64,000 nt of DNA from Pelodera strongyloides (lineage: Eukaryota > Nematoda > Chromadorea > Rhabditida > Rhabditidae): NCBI GenBank assembly GCA_036852015.1, contig JAANDG010000183.1:124001-188000 (forward strand), read 5' to 3'. The position numbers were made by a program, and so were the translations under genes. The notes beneath the pieces are model-generated. The model saw nothing but the letters and a program-made list of their open reading frames with translations, was not told the origin of the DNA and made no database searches. This document shows, one piece after another, positions 45,110 through 57,023 of this stretch (the first letter of the stretch is position 1; each line of letters opens with the position of its first letter).

Positions 45110-45403
45110 TGCTTGTTACTCGTTACATAAGAAAGCAAGTTGATTTTAGAGTAGGACAAGACTTCGCTGACAGCAACGAACGCAGCTCGAATAAAAAATA
45201 AGTGTAGAACTAACAAAAAGTGAGGCTAATAACAAAAAAAAAGGATTCCATCTATAAACATAACGTTAATGCCAGTGAAACTAAAGTGAAATTCTGTTTG
45301 ACACCCGAAGAAGAAGAAGAACCAAAAAGAGCAATCTCGCTTCGCTCGCTAGCTCCGATAAAATCAATAAGCCCGTCTTAGTATTATCACCTGTTTTAAA
45401 ACA

Positions 45404-46400
45404 CTAACACCTAAGATCGTCTTCACATTTCATCAAAAACTTCAACAAATCAGCTTCTCTTTGCTTGGCGATAGTTGGCTTTGTTTCATATAACTGAAGG
45501 ATTCTCTCCTTCAATGAATCTAGTGTAGAAGTGTGGTTGCATACATCTTGGAGTTCACTTTCGGATTCTTCGATACAAGAAGACTGCGGAGAAAGAACAG
45601 GAATTGATTCAGCCGCCTGCAATATGTTATGGTTATGGGTTTTCAGGTCTGCTCTCAGATCTATAGTATTTTGGAACTACACGAGAATATTTTTTAAATC
45701 TTTCGTATTCTATATGCAAATGACGGTATATATATATACCAGTCGTTCGAAGAGCCCTACGGGCTCTTCTCCGACTGGAGGAACCGGCCTTCGGCCGATT
45801 GTTACCCTATGACAAAAAAAAAAAGAATTTCTGCAACGGTAAAAAGACAACTTTCGCCTTTCCTACTACTTCTTTCTAAGCCCCTCTTTTTACCTCCCCT
45901 CTCCTGCTCCTACTCTCTATCCCTCAATCTCTCTCTCTCTCTCTATCTCTCACTCTTCTCTCCATAACTTTCTATTTCCTCATCTCCTTTTCACGGTTTC
46001 TCAACTCGCGTCCCTTCTCTCTCTCCCTCTCGCTCTCTCTCTCTACCTATCTCTATCTATCTCAATCTCTCTCATTCTTCTCTCTATTCTCACCTTGCGT
46101 CCTCTATCGTTCATGTCTTTCTATTTCCTCATCTTTTTTTCACGCTTTCTCGCATCGCGTCCCTTCTCTCTCTCTAACTCTCTCTCTCACTCGATCTATC
46201 TATCTACCTCTCACTCTTCTCTCTATCGTTCATATCCTTCTCTTTCCTCATCTCTTTTTTTTAAACTTTCTGACATCTCTCTCTCTCTCTCACCCGATCT
46301 ATCTATCTACCAATCACTCTTCTCTCTATCGTTCATAACCTTCTATTTCCTCATCTCTTTTTTAAACTTTCTGACATCGCGTCCCTTCTCTCTCTCTCTC

Positions 46401-46432
<32 letters not shown>

Positions 46433-49400
46433 TTTCTCCGTGAAACTTGTGCCCATTACCTGCGTTCCCTTTTGGCGAAACGCCAGGCGAAGGTAATGGC
46501 GAAACTGTTCACACGTCTACAAAGTCATTTATGATTGGGGAAACGTACAAAATGTCTGGATCTCCATTCGACTAATGGTAGCATGCAAATTTGCCATCGA
46601 AGGTTCTCTATGTGTGGAGCAGATTGTTCCCCTAATGATAAGCTAGCATAGCTCAACCGGTAGAGCGTTGGACTGTGAATCGAGAGATTGTGCGCTGATG
46701 TGGGTTCGACTCTCGCCAGCGGCAAAGATTTTGTATGCTCTTTCGATCGAAGAATTTTCTTTATGAAAGGATTTCGTTGTGCACATAAAAACAAAATCAT
46801 AAACAAAGTCTGTGACAAAGTCATAAACAAACTCTTCTCCTTTATATAATAAGATCGGTATATGTACGGTAAAATACGGTGTGTGTATATATATATATAT
46901 ATATATGTACGGTAAATAAGGTAGTATTTACCGAATCACAACTGTAATTTCGGTCGTTTACCACGGCAACGGAATTTTGGCAGATTTTTTATTAGAATTT
47001 AGTAGATAACAATCTGTAATTGTCAAATAAAAAGGCTCCTGAATTTCTTAAAACCGTGCTTTCTTTAAAAAAAAACTCGCCTCGTCATTGAAACCTCCAC
47101 ATGAAGCAGAAGGCGGTTCCTGACCAGCGATAGTATTACACCCTGGATCTTCTTTTACTGTAATTTCATTACAGTCGTCAGCTGTATTCTCGCTCATGTC
47201 CATTGCGGGGTCCTTAAATATTTAAGAATAAGTTGTAAATTTTGTTCGCAGTGCTCGCTCCACAATGCTCAGAACCTCTCCGGTATACATCACAAGCTTT
47301 GCTCATTAGTCATCTTTAAAGGGAATGTCAACCCAGTTTTGCATGTTGGGCTAAAAAAAAGCTTATTTATTGTAGGTAAGGAAAGTGAAAACAAAAAATA
47401 AACAAAAACTTTTCGTTAAAAAGAAAAACAATTTCAAACCCCTCCCTTTAAATAAAGGAACACGCCTTTTAGAGTGAAAGTTGCTTATTTTTGAAAGTTG
47501 CTTATATACAACGGTTCTACAACGAACGAATACAAAGCGGTTTTTTTCAGTTTTCGTTGATCAGTTTTTTTGCAACGAAAATCCATAAAATTTTCATAAA
47601 ACCTGCAACTAAAATCTAAAATCCAGAAAAGTTTCTGCACTAACATTTGGAAAGAAACATACATTTTTACTACGTTAGCTCCGTAAAAAAACCTCTGTTT
47701 TTGGCACGTTTCGGCACGTTACCCATAATACATGTGACGCGACAATAATACGCGATACGCGACATAAGCTAACATTTGGAAAGAAACTAACATTGCTTCC
47801 GAACACCGTGTTCAGATCCAGTGTATCACATCCAGCATCGAATTCTACGTTTCGGGGTTTTTCTTCTTCAATAAATTCTGGTTTTGGATCAAACAGCAAC
47901 TGTGGGCGCCGCTTTGACTTTTCAGTTTCCTGGGCACGCAGTCTCGCACTATATGATTCCGGCAGCTTTATCTGAAACAGATTTTTGGGCATAAATGTAC
48001 AAATACTAAATACACAGCAAAAAGGATGCTAAATCCAGACTTTCTGGCCGTAAACTTTCTAGTCGTAAGAAAGGTGGAGGTTGATAGATTGGTTAATAGT
48101 TGAGAAGTAATACTTTTCATTTTACACCCAAAAAGGCAACTAACATAGCTTGTCGTCGGCTGCTGGCTAAGTTCGGAGGCTTCTTTTGAGGTTTCCTCCA
48201 TAGGAACATCATTTTGCTCCGTATTTTCGTGATCCACACAAAAGTGTCTGAAATGGAATGAATCACGAATTAAAGTAATTTGTCATTTGGATCCACTCGC
48301 GTCTATTTTAATACGTAGAACTCTCAGACGCGCAGACGGACACGTAGCTGGTCGTGCAAATTGGAGTGCACGCGTAGCCAGTCGCGGTTTGGAGCACGCG
48401 CGTGTAGTTATCCGCGATCCATGCAGCTACCGGATAGCGCAGCGCAGTAACGCAAATCCGCGCATCCAGCTTCAGAGTATAACAGTATTAAAGTATTAAC
48501 AAGTACAATAAGATACGAATGTTTACGAAATTAAGGTTCAAGCTCTTCTCTATTAGTATTTAACTATAGTCAAAACAAGAAACGTAAGGCGGTTAGACAC
48601 TCACATTTGCGATAAAGTCCACTTATTCCTCACGAATTTCATCTCGTCCCAGTGAACCCAAAACCTGTCCACGGAACTAATCGGATGACCCTGAATTCGT
48701 TGGTAATAAAAGATTGATCAAAGAAAGATATTACAGCAAAAAAAAACCTGTAAAATTATATTATAAAATTAGTGTTGTTTGTTTGTTTACGTGATGTACG
48801 TTACGCTATATACCTGCAATGTGTATTAGTAGTTCAAATTCCAGGTACCGATGCTACGCACTAGTGCTAATGTAAATCGTGAAAGAAACACAACTTTTGA
48901 AATAAATAAATAAACAACGGCGCATGGAGCGTGTGTATGTGTGTGACGGAACCATCAACAGCCAAAAAGTTCAAAAAGAACGCTCGCGGTTAAGCAACTG
49001 ATCCTACCTGCTATATTAATATTCTTGCCGCACTACTTAGACAACCCCCGTATATGTTAAAATAGTGAGTGGTCATAGAATAAGAGAAAACCCAGCAACA
49101 CGACCTGAAAGAGGGGGCGTGGCGCAGTGGGTCGGAACCCCTTCACCTCACCAAAGGTGTAAAAGTTGGTAGCTGGGTAAAACCGGCGGAGATAAATCGG
49201 CTTCCCGAGAAAATTGGCCTCCGGGAAGTTTAAAGACCAGTTCGTCCGGCTTCAGAAATGAACCGGACCCCGGTGCACCGTTTCTGCGGATTCGGTGGAT
49301 ATAACCCGGTACACAAGTACACTTTATCTACGACTTGAAAACGTACACTATTCTCTTTAATCATTTGTTCAACGAGTCGTGCGGTCAACTGTCGAAATAA

Positions 49401-50627
49401 ATCCAAAGCAGACTGGTCCGTGAATCGAATATTCTCCCTGTTTTCCGTGGATGTAAAATCTAAAAAAAACGGTGTTCTTCTTATTTGGCACGTCTTCTAA
49501 GCCCCCTATTCACATTTTGAAGGGACAGGCTCACGAGAGAAAATCTGTGCTAGAAATTTCTTGCGTTGTGCACAATCTAACTATCTTCAAGGCAGATAAG
49601 TTTCTCGTGAGCACGACCCATTAATGACAGCCAATGCCTGCCTGGCGCCCGTGCATAACGGTAATTCTAAAATTAATATTAATATTCCATACAGTATACG
49701 ACCTTACTCGAAACTGCAACTAAACATTTCATACATTTGTCACTCAATACAAACAAAATAAAAAGATAACGCAATACCGGGTCGTTCGCTAAGGATGAGG
49801 TTCACCTTCCTTGCAACTCCGTTCCACCTTAAATATTAATACTTACATGAGTGCTTCTCTCTGTCAGATCTCTCTCTATCAGATCTCTCTCTCTCTCTCT
49901 ATCCGTCTCTGTCTACCTCAGAATCGCTCTGGCTTCTCCGTCTCTCCCTCTATTACTTATATCCCGTTCATGGCGTCTAGCTTGCTTCCCGCTTCTCACT
50001 CTCTCTCCTCTCTCTCTCCCTCTCTCTCTTCTCCCGTTTCAAAACGCTTACTGTGCTATGCTAGCTTTTGCCGGATCTGTTTTGTCCCAAAGTGCCGGAT
50101 ATTCTTTGACGACACCAATCAGGGCCTTCTCTCGTTCATATAACAGGTAGCGAGAAAATATATTCCCGGTCTCTTTGGAGTCAGGATCACCGCTAGGCTT
50201 GGATGGAATTGCAGTTGCCGGCTATAAAAATTAGCGACAAGGATTGCTTAGGTTTCAATTTTTTACTTCAAAATTATCATGACATCAATGATCTAGCGTG
50301 AGCTGTGAGCTGATGCACACGTCGAATAACAATTGTCAAATAACCAGCACATTTGACAAGGTACTGTAGTGATACTAGAATTAACCAGCTATTGATGAGG
50401 TACAGGGACTATAAAACAGTAAATCTGAAAAGGGTACTACACAGGAATAGCCAGCCCATTTGATATTGTACATACTACTGTTAACCTCATTATAACTGGC
50501 CATATCTGACAAAATACTGTAAGCCACAAGAATATGTCAAAAGACCACATACCGGCCCTGAATCTGAATTCTGCACTGATGTTGAAACCTCAGCGACGCT
50601 GGGCAACGAACGTTCATCCGTGGACAT
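45404..50627 (-). CDS. MADF-BESS-like protein, gene B2, 9 exons
   Basis: Exons on the minus strand: 50627-50553, 50221-50052, 49827-49778, 49459-49347, 48690-48605, 48247-48145, 47971-47792, 47212-47081 and 45616-45404. All join in phase: 373 residues, then TAG. MADF domain: YEREKALIGVVKEYPALWDK, QWNGVARKVNLILSERP, then DLFRQLTARLVEQMIKEN. Next come the family block WDEMKFVRNKW, a charged region with EFIEEEKPRNVEFDAGCD and TLDLNTVFGSN, and a C-terminal BESS-like helix TLDSLKERILQLYETKP...LLKFLMKC. Exon borders and phases equal those of the second half of gene C. The intron after exon 8 begins with GC instead of GT (GAG|GCGAGT), where gene C has GTGAAT; it holds the large SINE-like element. 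The start follows a TTCTAG acceptor, so it may be trans-spliced or be joined to B1 upstream. Likely a nuclear DNA-binding regulator, by family. Confidence 0.84.
45739..46853 (+). mobile_element. SINE-like element with expanded CT microsatellite
   Basis: Same head as the 33182 copy (GAGCCCTACGGGCTC, CGGCCTTCGGCCG), the same tRNA-like segment (46643-46727, A box TAGCTCAACCGG, B box GGTTCGACTCT) and the same tail CTTCTCCTTTATATAATAAG. It has grown to about 1.1 kb through a 500-bp imperfect CT/TATC repeat (45920-46440). In the last intron of gene B2. Confidence 0.65.
49118..49335 (+). mobile_element. Possible tRNA-derived SINE-like element
   Basis: Begins GGCGTGGCGCAGTGGGTCGG, an A-box-like start, then AAAGTTGGTAGCTGGGTAAA; it is GC-richer than its surroundings and lies in a gene B2 intron. 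No B box was placed with certainty. Confidence 0.35.
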
Positions 50628-50742
50628 CTTTTCAAACTAGAACGATACTGTTTTACATCGAAAGTTGCCAACTAGGCACTAGAGAAACAAGCGAACATGT
50701 TTTTTGAAACACAAAACTAGTAACTACCCAATTTAATCTAGG

Positions 50743-50985
50743 TACCAGACGGCTAACAGGCTAACACCGCCTGAGGCGGCACTATCGAAATAAGATACTA
50801 TTAGCAAAGTCGCTAGTGCGCTAGACTGATGAGCAAGAGTTGACAGATAGGTGGGCTCGATGCTCGTTTCCCTCGAAGACAGGGAATTTTGTATGTAGCT
50901 TTAGCACCCCGTGCGTAACGTGCACGTAACAAACAAATTTTTCGTGCACGTTACAACCACGATTTTAGTTCCTTTATATAATAAA
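50743..50985 (+). mobile_element. SINE-like element with hairpin head
   Basis: GTACCAGACGGCTAACAGGC and CCGCCTGAGGCGGC head as at 30904, a tRNA-like middle (GCGCTAGACTGATGAGCAAG; GGGCTCGATGCTCG), a hairpin around CGTGCACGTTAC, and tail TTCCTTTATATAATAAAA. Confidence 0.45.
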
Positions 50986-50989
50986 ATTA

Positions 50990-51278
50990 ACAATTTATTC
51001 AAGAGCGAAATCAAACCTCACCGTCTCATATGCTGCACTACAACGAGACCGAGCGTCGGACGGTTTTATTTGGGGAGCATTTACTTCTCCGAGATTGGCT
51101 ACGACTGGACCGTAGATTGCACCGCCGATTGCACGTGCCCGTCGTAGGATGCCGAATAGTTTCTCTTCACGAATTGTTACCGCACGTCGATGGCCCAACT
51201 TGGAAGTGGGGTCGCTGAAGTATATTGGTAGGAGCAGTACAGGGACGGGGCCCAAGGCTGAGAACCACTGTCATCTAG
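50990..51278 (-). mobile_element. hAT-like non-autonomous element fragment
   Basis: Reading on the minus strand it opens CAGTGGTTCTCAGCCTTGGG and soon has CAGCGACCCC, the pattern of hAT transposon termini from many animals. GC-rich and open for 86 codons by chance. The other terminus was not found, so it is truncated or its end has decayed. It lies just downstream of gene B1, where an exon equivalent to gene C exon 58779-58953 would be expected. Confidence 0.4.
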
Positions 51279-51399
51279 GCGAAGAAAACCAAAAGATATA
51301 AGGTCCGCGAGATATGCCACAAATTAAAAAATTACTCGATGACACATCATTGTTACCGGCGTACCCAGACCATTGTTATATTACCGTGTATACAGAGGC

Positions 51400-51535
51400 A
51401 ATATTCACCACTACGATTCCCTCGGGGAAATCTTCCCTGGGGACAGAAAATAGGCCATATTCACCACTCAATTTCCCCATGGGAAATTGAGTGGTGAATA
51501 TGGCCTCTGGTCTAGGAACACTATTTCTCGTCCCT
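51400..51535. repeat. Inverted repeat
   Basis: GAGGCAATATTCACCACTACG at the left is answered by GTGGTGAATATGGCCTC at the right, with an inner pair CTCAATTTCCC / GGGAAATTGAG. Single copy. Confidence 0.7.
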
Positions 51536-51583
51536 GTTTATGATGACGCACTTCCTGTAAGAAACATTTCTACAGTAACTTAC

Positions 51584-53362
51584 CGTGCAAAGCGTTCCCA
51601 CATTTCTCGCACGAACCTCATTTCATCCCAGAAGGATGTGCAGGTGAAATGAAAACCTGATAACGTGAGTTCCTCCTAAATGACAATCATAAAGGAATAC
51701 GCATTTGCACATGTGTGTGTGTTTGTGTGTGTACGTGTCTGGGTCTCAATATGCTTTTACCACACATTTGCGCGCATGCGTGTGTGTGTGTGCCTGTGTG
51801 TGTGTGTGTCTGTGAGAGAGATAACTCTCAATTATGTATAGCATACACCGTCGGAACTCCTACAACATCGTGTTGGTATAGTAAATTAAGTAATGACCTG
51901 TTTTGCTAAACGCTCACCAAAAGTGGTACTTTATCTTCATTCTGTATCGAATGAAGAAGTCCAGCCAGGTGCTGTCCGGCAATCCGCCCCGACCAGATTG
52001 CTTTCAAATTCCTACACGTATAGAAAGTGCCATTTACTTTGCTGTCGATCGATGCGCCCAGGTCTAGGATAGTAAAGAATACTTTTTAAATGAGATTTCC
52101 GAATCGGGACACCTAGAGCGCCAGTTAACCGGTTAAAAGTAATTCTTTATGTTTCCTTGGACCCACACTTTAAAGACATCCATATGCATTTGAGTAAAGA
52201 CCAAAAAGACAGAAATTGTAGTAAATATAGAATCTCGAATAGGAGGCCTTACCGGGTCGATCTAGGCAAATGGTATTCATCTTGCCCGTCACTTGTTGCC
52301 ATCTGAATATAATTATTTTTAAAGCGAAATACAGGCCGGTTTTTGAAAGGATCGTGGTCAGAACAAAGGCAGCAGCACCTATTTAGGACAAGTAAGTGCA
52401 AGGGCAGCATTTTATTGCCATTTTTTTTACAAAACAATGTGTTGTAGATACGATATAGCTATCGCTAAGAAAATTCGGCGAATACCATGCACCTAGGTCA
52501 AAGAATTGGAATGTACTAGGTTCAGCTTGTTATTATTTGTTCTATGTTGGTTTCAGTAGTCCTTTTTTAGTAATATCCCAAATCTAGTGATGTCGCGTAC
52601 TTGAACTAGTTGAACAAACCTGACAGCGATTTTCGTACAGCGAATGAATGCAACAAAAGCATTGTGTTTCCGAACTGCGCCTGACTAAGTACGGTAGGAG
52701 CGTGAAAACTTACAGTTGAGGATCATCTCTGTTGTAAGTTGGACTAGTCATGTCCCATAGGTCTGGGTGTTCTTTGACGAGGCCAATCAGAATTTTATCC
52801 CGCTCATGTCGTCGCGCTCCGAAGGATACCTAAAGCAAAGAATAACTACGGTGGCTATGTCTAGTAGATAAAGTACGAGAAAACCGCAGTCCGGCTCCGC
52901 GCAATTAACTAATTGCCTGCGTCAACTGTTAATTACGCCCATTTGTTCGCATAACGGTGTCACACGGTAAGAAAAAGGTAAAGAACGCCGCAACATTTTC
53001 TACATCACCACTGTTAGGAACTGAAGCAACGTTTTGCGCAATTCATGTCCGTTTTCAATTCAGTTAAGTGCATGGGCATGGGTAAGCAAAACGAAAAACG
53101 TTCGCATCAAACTCGCCCCGGACTCGCTCAAAACTAGTCCGCCGTATTCTCGCGGCGCCATTTCCCGAGTTGCCACACGTATTTTTCTCGTCCAGCTGTC
53201 CGGCATGGATTTTTGCGGGGCATGGACCCGAGTGCGGTTTCACCGTGTAGAGTGTAGGGCCAAAAAAAACAATAATTTTCATAAAACAAGGCTCACCATC
53301 TCCAAGTAAGTACGGTTATGCGGATTCGACGGGGTCCTTTCTAAGCGCTTATTACGCTCCAT
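51584..53362 (-). CDS. MADF-domain protein, gene B1, 5 exons, 3' end unresolved
   Basis: Exons on the minus strand: 53362-53297, 52829-52714, 52302-52253, 52063-51918 and 51675-51584, all in phase. Starts MERNKRLERTPSNPHNRT. MADF domain: ERDKILIGLVKEHPDLWDM, then LWQQVTGKMNTICLDRP, then CRNLKAIWSGRIAGQHLAGL; then the shared block FWDEMRFVREMWERFAR. Its second exon matches the corresponding gene C exon at 29 of 38 residues, counted by eye. After exon 5 the GTAAGT donor would, if unspliced, give TAA at once (…RFAR stop). No downstream exon in phase was found before B2, where a SINE-like and a hAT-like insertion lie. Either B1 is a short single-domain protein or it once continued into B2 as gene C does. 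Confidence 0.74.
52319..52360. repeat. Family A left end only
   Basis: TTAAAGCGAAATACAGGCCGG then TTTTTGAAAGGATCGTGGTC. It begins about 17 bases before the acceptor side of B1 exon 3. Confidence 0.6.
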
Positions 53363-53442
53363 CGGAAATTTTCGTCTCCAGTAAAACGTCAAGCGAACAA
53401 CTACAAAATGAATTAAACTTTATAATTAATAATAAATCTATA

Positions 53443-53635
53443 CAGATGCACGCTCCATGAAGTTGGAATGGTGTAGATATTCAGTGTTGTGGTGAGCTTG
53501 TAATTCCAACCAAAGGAAACAAAGTGTGTTTAGCACATTTATTCCGACGTTTCGGCTTTCGCCATCTTCAGGGAAAATTACCTCAAACTTGGGTAATTAA
53601 ACCAAATTACAAGCTCACCACAACACTGAATAAAT
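53443..53635. repeat. Inverted repeat carrying a hammerhead-like hairpin
   Basis: Outer arms CAGTGTTGTGGTGAGCTTGT and its complement at 53609-53628. On the minus strand the loop contains CTGAAGATGGCGAAAGCCG directly followed by AAACGTC. The left part recurs at 27608-27710 without the hairpin. Confidence 0.6.
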
Positions 53636-54368
53636 CAATAAATCAATAAATCAATAAATCAAACATGTGTTTTATTAGAAAAGAAAAATATGTGCAGAAC
53701 AAGTTTCGAATTTATTATTTACGCTCGGTTCCAAGTTCCAAGTTGCAACATTGCTGGGTGATAATTGTTTTAAAGGGATGGGGTAAATTCAAATCCTCCC
53801 GTACTTTATTTTTGGTATGTATTGTTCCCCTTATAAAAAATCACAATCGCTACAAAAAAAGTTTCAAAATCAATGAGCCCAATGTTTGTAAGTTTGTAGT
53901 TTGCTGATATTGGGTAAAATTGATCGGAAGCTGCGTTCTATTCGACAGCTGATAGCTGATAAAGACGTTGAGATAGCGACACAATTAGAGAGCGATTTCT
54001 TTCTCTAACTCTCTTTGCCCATAGCGCTATTTTCCTGCCGGTCACAGTGCACCTGCACAGCTGTCGAATAGAACGGAGCTTCCGATCAAGTTTATCCAAT
54101 ATAAGGAAACTGAGCAAACTACAGACTCTAGGATCCTTGAGGGAGGAAACCTTTGTGATTTGTATGGATTGGTCAATAAACACCAAAAATAAAGTACGGG
54201 CGATGATTTTAATCATCGCGGGATGGGGTCAATTCAAATGTGTACAATTATGGAAAAGTTCACATATGTGTACTATTATGGAAAAAAGCAAATTAGTGTT
54301 TTTATCGTAATCCTCTCTTGAATAACGACTGAAAAAAGGCAAGACGATTTTTCGATTTATGTTCAAAT

Positions 54369-54742
54369 TTAAAGGTAAGGCCCAATACCTGTAATCCCGA
54401 TCACTCCATCTGATTCTTCGTGTAAAATATAGTAGTATACAATTTTTTTCATTTTCAATCGCAAAAACACGCAGTATTCAGCAATTTACCATAGCTACTG
54501 TTACCTAGGAGTTTATCGCAATTGCCACGCCCAATATAGCATAGCATATCGGCCAATCAGCGCGAATGGGCGTGGCAATTGCGATAAATTCCTATAACAG
54601 CGGCTTATGGTAAATTAATGAAAATTGCGTGAATTTTGAGCCTGGAAATTGGAAAAAATTGTGTCCTACTATGTTTGATATGGAGAATCCGATGAAGTGA
54701 TCAAAATCAGTGTTAGCTGAATTGGGCCCGACAGTTCAAAGA
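54369..54742. repeat. Family C element, diverged
   Basis: Left TTAAAGGTAAGGCCCAATAC, middle TTGCCACGCCCAATATAGCA and GGGCGTGGCAATTGCGAT. The right end TTGGGCCCGACAG has lost its TTAA. Confidence 0.7.
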
Positions 54743-55469
54743 TTAATACGGTTAGTAAGGCAAAATAAAGTGAAGAAAGAATGACTGGGAACATCAATGA
54801 TTTCCACATTCGGCGGGTCTTCGTCCTTAGAGAGTGCGTACCGGTCAGAGTTGGCAGGCAACTAGAAATTGCTGCTTGTCAGCGTCTCTCATATTCCAGT
54901 TATCTATACAACACGGGTTGGTCGGCCCTGTCCCTGGCTACAACACGTGCAGCTTCTGGACTCTCTCTGTTTTCTATTATCTATGGTCCTGGTGAGAGAC
55001 GGTGATAAAATGTTTTGTTGTCTGCCTCCATCTGGCTGCGTGCACTCTTTTCGGTGCTCTATTTTGGTTGTCAGCCTTCTCCATTAATATAACGCTCTCT
55101 TATCTGGGAAAAGCGTAGACACATAGGAGTCGTCCCTACACAAGGAATAATGGTGCAGTTTAGTAGTTTTTGGTTGATTATTTATTTATTTATTTATGTA
55201 CCATAGCTCCTGTCCGAAAGTTGTTGAACATATTTATCCGAAGCGTCTTCACATATCTCAATCTATCTTCCCGTAATTGTAATGTGTCAAATGAGAGGCT
55301 GATTTTAAAGGAGGAGGCTCACGAGAATGAGGTGCTCATATAGTTTCCTTTTATCGAAAGATGATGGTATTAAATTCCGAAAGACATGCTTTACAAAGCA
55401 AAATCTTTTAATTGGAAGGAGTAAATCAATATAAAACTATGAATTTATAAAAACTTTAGATCGTAGTAA

Positions 55470-55570
55470 ATAGATGATTTCCATAGTGGGCATGCAAATT
55501 TACAAGACATTTGGCAAGCCAGCACAAAATTTGCATGCCCACTATGGAAATCATCTATTTACTACGATCC
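55470..55570. repeat. Short perfect hairpin
   Basis: TAGATGATTTCCATAGTGGG with CATGCAAATTT, answered by AAATTTGCATG and CCCACTATGGAAATCATCTA, with a loop of about 30 bases. Confidence 0.8.
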
Positions 55571-56505
55571 AAATTTTTTTATTTGCTTTGCAAAGCAAAT
55601 TGTAGCAAATAGATGAGCAAATCATGCTTTGCCAAAGCATGATTTGCTTCATTTCGGAAGCGTTTAAAAATCCCCCGAAGCATGGATTTACTTGTAAACT
55701 CGATTTTTTATTCTAATTTATGCTCATTTGCATTGGCCGCATAAGGATGCTGGCGTACTCGATGTTTCAAAAACCGTCCGGTATTTCGCTTGTTGACGAC
55801 GGTATTTATATATTTTGTGTTTTTAGCCCGACTTCTGATTGTGTTTTGTAGTCTGTTCGAAAACGTTCTATGTATTTTTTTCCTGTGTATACAAAAATGT
55901 GGCGCAGGCCAAAATATATCGCCATATCATTTTTCTTCAAAATTATCGTATTTTTGCAACCCGTAGGTTTGGCGCGCGTTATGATACCTCACTATTGTAT
56001 GTAGACATGCTACATCATCATACCACTGGGGAAACCGCGTCATCGCCGCGCAAAGAAAAGAAGTTCCACCAGAGCTGGGTGTGGGGGGCCTCCTAATGTT
56101 CGCGGTAGGTGCGCCACAGGTGCGCGAAGGGACATGCTTGGCATACGCACTTCTTGTATGGTTGCCACGCGTGCCATGATAACTCCGTACAAGCGTCCTT
56201 AAAAGTCGCACAACACTGGAGAAAACCCCGCGAGCCGTAAGCGGGCTGCGCCCTGTTCACATATAGTATAAATGAACCACACACAAGTTAACCTTGTTAA
56301 CAATATTTAAAAAAATTATAGACTATCGCAATAATCTGCACACTGACTCGAATTCGAAAAGGGCAAAAATACTGTAGTTATGTTGTACAATGAGACTAGG
56401 AAGAAACATTATTATTTTGTTTCTTGTGGAGTAAAGTCTTCCTCCTTGTTTTTCGTAATCAAGCATCGGGAATTTTGCTTTTCATGTTAATTTAAAATGT
56501 TCTTG

Positions 56506-56675
56506 TTAAAGCGAAATACCGGCCGGTTTTTGAAACATATCGAGTACACCAGTATTCTTATGCAGCTTATGCAAATTAACTTAAATTAGAATAAAAAATC
56601 GGGCAACTTTGCATAAATGCGTGATAATTCAGTTGTCCCCGATGCGTTTCAAAAACCGGCCGGTATTTCGCTTTA
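56506..56675. repeat. TTAA inverted-repeat element, family A, well preserved
   Basis: Both 19-base ends perfect (AAAGCGAAATACCGGCCGG). Upstream of gene C. Confidence 0.85.
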
Positions 56676-57023
56676 CACAAACAATAATTATTCCGCCAAT
56701 CGATTTCAGGAATTAAAAAATTTGAAGTCTTTGACGTCTTACCATTAGCGGCACATCCGAAACATACAGGCGATATGGTGACCTTTTTTTTTACTTATTT
56801 GGCCCTTGATTATTTTAGCTAAACTAGGACTACTCCGAGGAAAGTTCGCGGCGAAAGTGTGCCCGGAAAATTTATAGCAGCGTGAGTGTGGGTGGTTCAA
56901 TTTCGAATGATATACGTAATAATAAAAAAACTATTTAGTACCAGAAGAAAAAATCGCACCGCTTCCTAACTAGCTTATATCAAAGGTCATTTTGAGTGCA
57001 ACCGTTGTCATTTTCGTTTTTAG

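Larger units (their letters stand above)
53363..56827. other. Head-to-head intergenic region between B1 and C
   Basis: No supportable gene. It should contain the divergent promoters of B1 and C. It holds the inverted repeat above, a hairpin with TCTATTCGACAGCTG arms (53908-54110), a family C element (54369-54742), a hairpin with GATTTCCATAGTGGGCATGC arms (55470-55570), a partial family A element (55670-55795) and a full one (56506-56675). Confidence 0.5.

Noticed and set aside
46095..46496. 133-codon plus-strand open frame
   Set aside because: It is the CT/TATC microsatellite of the SINE-like element; Ser/Leu/Phe-only composition.
50995..51255. 86-codon minus-strand frame that looked coding and could have been a B1 exon
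   Set aside because: It starts inside a hAT-like terminus, does not match the B1 phase, and its open frame follows from GC-rich composition.
51562..51583. Possible very short intron after B1 exon 5 (TTTCTTACAG acceptor)
   Set aside because: The intron would be only about 29 bases, too short for normal splicing.
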